From an uncultured Lentisphaeria bacterium (GTDB taxonomy: Bacteria; Verrucomicrobiota; Lentisphaeria; Victivallales; UBA1829), in NCBI GenBank assembly GCA_905211485.1, contig CAJMAW010000114.1, positions 1 through 9,749 on the forward strand: a stretch of DNA of 9,749 nucleotides. Reading direction: 5' to 3'. A model generated the notes under the pieces. It ran no database searches and had not been told where the DNA came from. It saw nothing but the letters and a program-made list of their open reading frames with translations. Positions 7,479 through 9,749 of the stretch are shown piece by piece. The stretch's first letter is position 1. Every line of letters begins with the position of its first letter. Position numbers and translations under genes: made by a program.

Positions 7479-7504
7479 TGATCCCTGTCTCTGATCCCTG
7501 TCTC
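7479..7504. repeat. Exact 13-bp tandem duplication in the rsmD leader
   Basis: TGATCCCTGTCTC occurs twice head to tail (7479-7491 and 7492-7504) with no mismatch, about 35-60 nt upstream of the rsmD ATG. It could be a replication-slippage duplication or a repeated binding site. On the minus strand the unit reads GAGACAGGGATCA, and GGATCA recurs beside the rsmD ribosome site. Confidence 0.9.
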
Positions 7505-7510
7505 AGTTCT

Positions 7511-7534
7511 CTGAATTCAGTTTTCAGAATTCTG
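7511..7534. repeat. Twin 10-bp palindromes upstream of rsmD
   Basis: CTGAATTCAG (7511-7520) and CAGAATTCTG (7525-7534) are each perfect palindromes, separated by TTTT, with centres 14 bp apart. Together the two GAATTC cores could also fold into one hairpin with an 8-nt loop. Paired dyads like this are typical of operator sites, but no regulator is identified and the role is unknown. Confidence 0.8.
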
Positions 7535-7537
7535 TCC

Positions 7538-7585
7538 TCAGGCAGCGGAGTGCCGCTCCCGCTTCTCCAGTACACTCCCGGGCAT
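7538..7585 (-). CDS. Possible 15-aa leader peptide upstream of rsmD
   Basis: A short frame reading MPGSVLEKRERHSAA then TGA. Its ATG (7583-7585) is preceded by AAAGGAG (7594-7600) at an ideal 8-nt distance. The last codons overlap a 5-bp hairpin (AGCGG at 7544-7548 with CCGCT at 7553-7557). Nothing in the peptide suggests amino-acid attenuation: there is no run of one residue. Short frames with a chance ribosome site are common, so this is tentative. Confidence 0.2.
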   Translation of the reverse strand: MPGSVLEKRERHSAA

Positions 7586-7672
7586 TTTTCCCGCTCCTTT
7601 CCCTCAGGGCGGCGGAGGATCCGCTTCCCGGCATCCCGGCAAGCAAAGAACAGCCCGATGGAAAGTGAAAAC

Positions 7673-7694
7673 CAATCCACAAACAATCCACAAA
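7673..7694. repeat. Tandem 11-bp repeat CAATCCACAAA
   Basis: CAATCCACAAA is present twice in a row (7673-7683 and 7684-7694). Each copy contains CAATCCACA, matching 7 of 9 bases of the DnaA box TTATCCACA. Two near-boxes with helical-turn spacing could bind DnaA weakly, but there is no other sign of an origin, so the repeat itself is the only firm observation. Confidence 0.75.
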
Positions 7695-7817
7695 AAGAAA
7701 AATGGAATGACGCAGGGGAGAGAGAGGGGAAAAATGCTTCTCTCTGAAATGCTCTGCGGCGGAGAATAATGAAAGGCCGGATCGGGGCTCCCCCCTCTGC
7801 CGCAGGGTCACAGTTTG

Positions 7818-9359
7818 TCATTCCCATTCAATGGTTCCGGGCGGTTTCGACGTAAGGTCATAGACCACACGGTTCACTCCGTTCACCTCATTGATGATCC
7901 GGGAGGAAATCCGTTCCATGAGGTCATACGGGAGTCTCACCCAGTCCGCAGTCATACCGTCCCGGCTTTCCACGGCTCGGAGGGCGATGACATTCTCATA
8001 GGTACGTTCATCCCCCATCACGCCCACGGTCTTCACGGGGATGAAAACGGCGAATGCCTGCCAGATCTGATAGTAGAGACCGGCTTTCTTCATTTCATCG
8101 ACAATGATTTCATCAGCGTTCCGGAGAATCTCCAGATCCTCCCTGTTGACGGCCCCAAGCATCCTCACCGCCAGCCCCGGCCCGGGGAACGGCTGACGCA
8201 TCACCATTTCCTCCGGAAGCCCCAGCTTGCGTCCGACTTCCCGGACTTCATCCTTGAACAGACGGCTCAGAGGTTCAATCAGCTTGAATTTCATCTTCTC
8301 TGGAAGCCCGCCGACGTTGTGATGGCTTTTGATCATGGAACTCGGATTGCCGTCAATCGGGATGCTTTCGATCACGTCCGGATAAGTGGTTCCCTGTGCC
8401 AGATATTCCACATCGGGAATCTCCGCCGCCGCCTCGTCAAAGACTTCAATGAATTCGCGCCCGATGATTTTCCGTTTCTCTTCCGGCTCCCGGACTCCGG
8501 CAAGACGATCCAGAAAACGTTCGGACGCATCCACATATTTCAGCGGAATCCCGAACACGCCTCCGAAAAGCTCCTTCACCCGGTCCGCCTCGCCCTTGCG
8601 GAGCACTCCGTTGTTGACAAAAATGCAGGTCAGGCGATTCCCGACAGCCTTGTGAATCAGAGCCGCCGCCACAGAGGAATCGACTCCTCCGCTGAGTCCG
8701 AGAATCACATGAGAATCCCCGATCGCCTCGCGGATTTCCCGGCAGCTGCGCTGGATGAACGATTCCATGGTCCATTCTCCGCTGCATCCGCAGACAGTCC
8801 GGCAGAAATTCCGGAGAACCAGCCCTCCCAGCGGCGTATGGACGACTTCCGGATGAAACTGAATCCCGTAAATGCGTTTCGCCGGATTCTGGACCGCGGC
8901 ATACTCCGTATTTTCCGTCCGGGCGAATGCGGAAAAGCCTTCCGGAAGACGCGTCACCTTGTCTCCGTGGGACATCCAGACCTGAGTCTCCTCCGGGAGT
9001 TCCGCAAACAGCGGTGAATCGCCGAAAATTCTGAGCTGCGCCTTGCCGTATTCGCGGGCCTTGCCGCGAGTCACTTCCCCTCCCAGCGTCCGGACCGTGA
9101 GCTGGAGTCCGTAGCAGATTCCGAGCACGGGGATGCCGAGCTCGAATATCTTCGGATCGACCTGTGGGGAGCCGGCAGCGTAAACGCTCTGCGGGCCGCC
9201 GGTGAAGATGATGCCGATGGGGTCGTATGCCTTTATTTCTTCTATAGTCATGCTGTGGGGCTTTACCTCGCAGTAGACATTGCATTCGCGGACTCTGCGC
9301 GCGATCAGCTGGTTATACTGGCCGCCGAAGTCCAAAACAAGTACTCGCTGATTGTGCAT
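7818..9359 (-). CDS. guaA: GMP synthase (glutamine-hydrolysing)
   Basis: Converts XMP, ATP and glutamine to GMP, the last step of the guanine branch of purine synthesis; cytoplasmic. At 513 aa it is close to E. coli GuaA (525). The class I glutaminase domain (about 5-190) has the nucleophile Cys82 in GICYGLQL and the His169-Glu171 pair in QFHPEV, completing the triad. The ATP-pyrophosphatase domain has the P-loop LSGGVDSS (222-229). The C-terminal dimerisation domain ends SKPPGTIEWE, the typical GuaA end, and contains RQPFPGPGLAVR. The start has a strong ribosome site (AGGGGAGGG) overlapping the purA stop 15 nt upstream, so it is co-transcribed with purA. Odd point: codon use changes abruptly near residues 75-80 (9120-9137). 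Before this all Gly codons are GGC and ATA is common for Ile; after it GGA appears and ATA is absent. The frame stays open, so the product looks functional. Confidence 0.97.
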   Translation of the reverse strand: MHNQRVLVLDFGGQYNQLIARRVRECNVYCEVKPHSMTIEEIKAYDPIGIIFTGGPQSVYAAGSPQVDPKIFELGIPVLGICYGLQLTVRTLGGEVTRGKAREYGKAQLRIFGDSPLFAELPEETQVWMSHGDKVTRLPEGFSAFARTENTEYAAVQNPAKRIYGIQFHPEVVHTPLGGLVLRNFCRTVCGCSGEWTMESFIQRSCREIREAIGDSHVILGLSGGVDSSVAAALIHKAVGNRLTCIFVNNGVLRKGEADRVKELFGGVFGIPLKYVDASERFLDRLAGVREPEEKRKIIGREFIEVFDEAAAEIPDVEYLAQGTTYPDVIESIPIDGNPSSMIKSHHNVGGLPEKMKFKLIEPLSRLFKDEVREVGRKLGLPEEMVMRQPFPGPGLAVRMLGAVNREDLEILRNADEIIVDEMKKAGLYYQIWQAFAVFIPVKTVGVMGDERTYENVIALRAVESRDGMTADWVRLPYDLMERISSRIINEVNGVNRVVYDLTSKPPGTIEWE

Positions 9360-9374
9360 TCCGTGCCCTCCCCT

Positions 9375-9749
9375 TTAAAACATCTCGATGCAGCCCTCGC
9401 GCTCGGCGCTGACTGAAACGTATTTTATCGGGCAGCCGACGGCCTTCTCAATGTATTTCACATAGTCAAGCGCGGCCTTTGGCAGCTCCTCCGGCTTGCG
9501 GCAGGCGGAGATGTCACACTTAAAGCCCTCAAGGTACTCATAAACGGGCTTTGCGCGCTCGAGCTCCTCGATATTGCCGGGGAAGTTCTCGATGCGCTTG
9601 CCGTCGAGCTCATAGGCGACGCAAACGGGGATCTTGTCCATGTAGCTCATAACGTCGAGCTTTGTCAGAGCTATCGCGGTGCAGCCCTGCAGCTGCGCGC
9701 CGTAGCGCGACGCGACAACGTCAAAGCCGCCGACTCTGCGCGGACGGCC
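9375..9749 (-). CDS. purA: Adenylosuccinate synthase, C-terminal 124 residues (cut by window edge)
   Basis: Catalyses the GTP-dependent joining of IMP and aspartate to adenylosuccinate, the first committed step to AMP; cytoplasmic. The reading frame stays open to the last base of the window, so only the C-terminal part is seen (the full protein is about 420-430 aa). The visible part begins GRPRRVGGFDVVASRYGAQL, matching the family GRxRRxGWxD stretch with Gly in place of the usual Trp, then has TKLDVMSYMDKIPVC (family TKLDVL) and ends SVSAEREGCIEMF. The Gly-for-Trp change and the SAER ending are variations I recall from clostridial-type PurA (memory, not searched). Its codon use (all 10 Gly are GGC, with ATA Ile and many AAG and GAG) differs from that of genes below 9.1 kb. 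It is upstream of and probably in one operon with guaA. Confidence 0.95.
   Translation of the reverse strand, partial: GRPRRVGGFDVVASRYGAQLQGCTAIALTKLDVMSYMDKIPVCVAYELDGKRIENFPGNIEELERAKPVYEYLEGFKCDISACRKPEELPKAALDYVKYIEKAVGCPIKYVSVSAEREGCIEMF

Larger units (their letters stand above)
7446..7817. other. Repeat-rich spacer between guaA and rsmD
   Basis: No convincing protein gene lies in these 372 nt. From the guaA side it holds: a 9-bp hairpin (7719-7727 with 7737-7745, one G-T pair, 9-nt loop) without an adjacent T-run; an exact 11-bp tandem repeat (7673-7694); a 15-codon reading frame with a good ribosome site (7538-7585) that overlaps a 5-bp hairpin; two perfect 10-bp palindromes (7511-7534); and an exact 13-bp tandem duplication (7479-7504). 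Inverted CTGCGGC (7754-7760) and GCCGCAG (7799-7805) near the guaA stop could form a large-looped stem, but this is weak as a terminator. No tRNA or recognised riboswitch was seen. Confidence 0.6.

Noticed and set aside
7448..7747. Frames of 95-121 codons on both strands in the guaA-rsmD spacer
   Set aside because: They run through tandem repeats and palindromes, have low-complexity Ser/Pro/Arg-rich products and no supporting ribosome site.
7815..9017. 400-codon open frame on the plus strand opposite guaA
   Set aside because: An antisense shadow of guaA, His/Arg/Pro-rich and without motifs, whereas guaA itself carries all catalytic residues.

Overview
The window looks like chromosome of a Gram-negative bacterium. 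It encodes an RND efflux pump, signal peptides with lipoboxes, RsmD, and a membrane-anchored coiled-coil protein of a style common in the Planctomycetes-Verrucomicrobia-Lentisphaerae group. I tentatively favour a gut Lentisphaerae-like host, but this is inference and nothing in the window proves it. Every gene I accept is on the minus strand, so transcription runs from the high-coordinate end to the low-coordinate end.

In transcription order: the C-terminal part of purA (cut by the window edge) is followed 15 nt later by guaA, together giving AMP- and GMP-branch steps of purine synthesis. A 370-nt spacer rich in short repeats and palindromes leads to rsmD (16S rRNA methyltransferase). After an AT-rich promoter region comes a 480-aa coiled-coil protein of unknown function with one N-terminal membrane anchor. 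It is followed by a 35-codon single-membrane-segment microprotein with a near-perfect Shine-Dalgarno, and then by a strong rho-independent terminator. Next is a 52-aa small lipoprotein gene. A 280-nt spacer with a good sigma70-type promoter precedes an RND efflux operon: periplasmic adaptor, then HAE1/AcrB-type pump, overlapping by 4 nt. No outer-membrane channel or regulator gene for the pump is present in the window.

Most of the content is housekeeping or well known. The two least explained items are the coiled-coil protein with its microprotein, and a sharp change in codon use inside guaA at about 9120-9137. purA and the first ~79 codons of guaA use codons unlike the rest of the window. 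This means a mosaic or transferred segment, or a chimeric assembly joined at a conserved stretch of guaA. The spacers hold several small regulatory-looking structures, which are listed individually.
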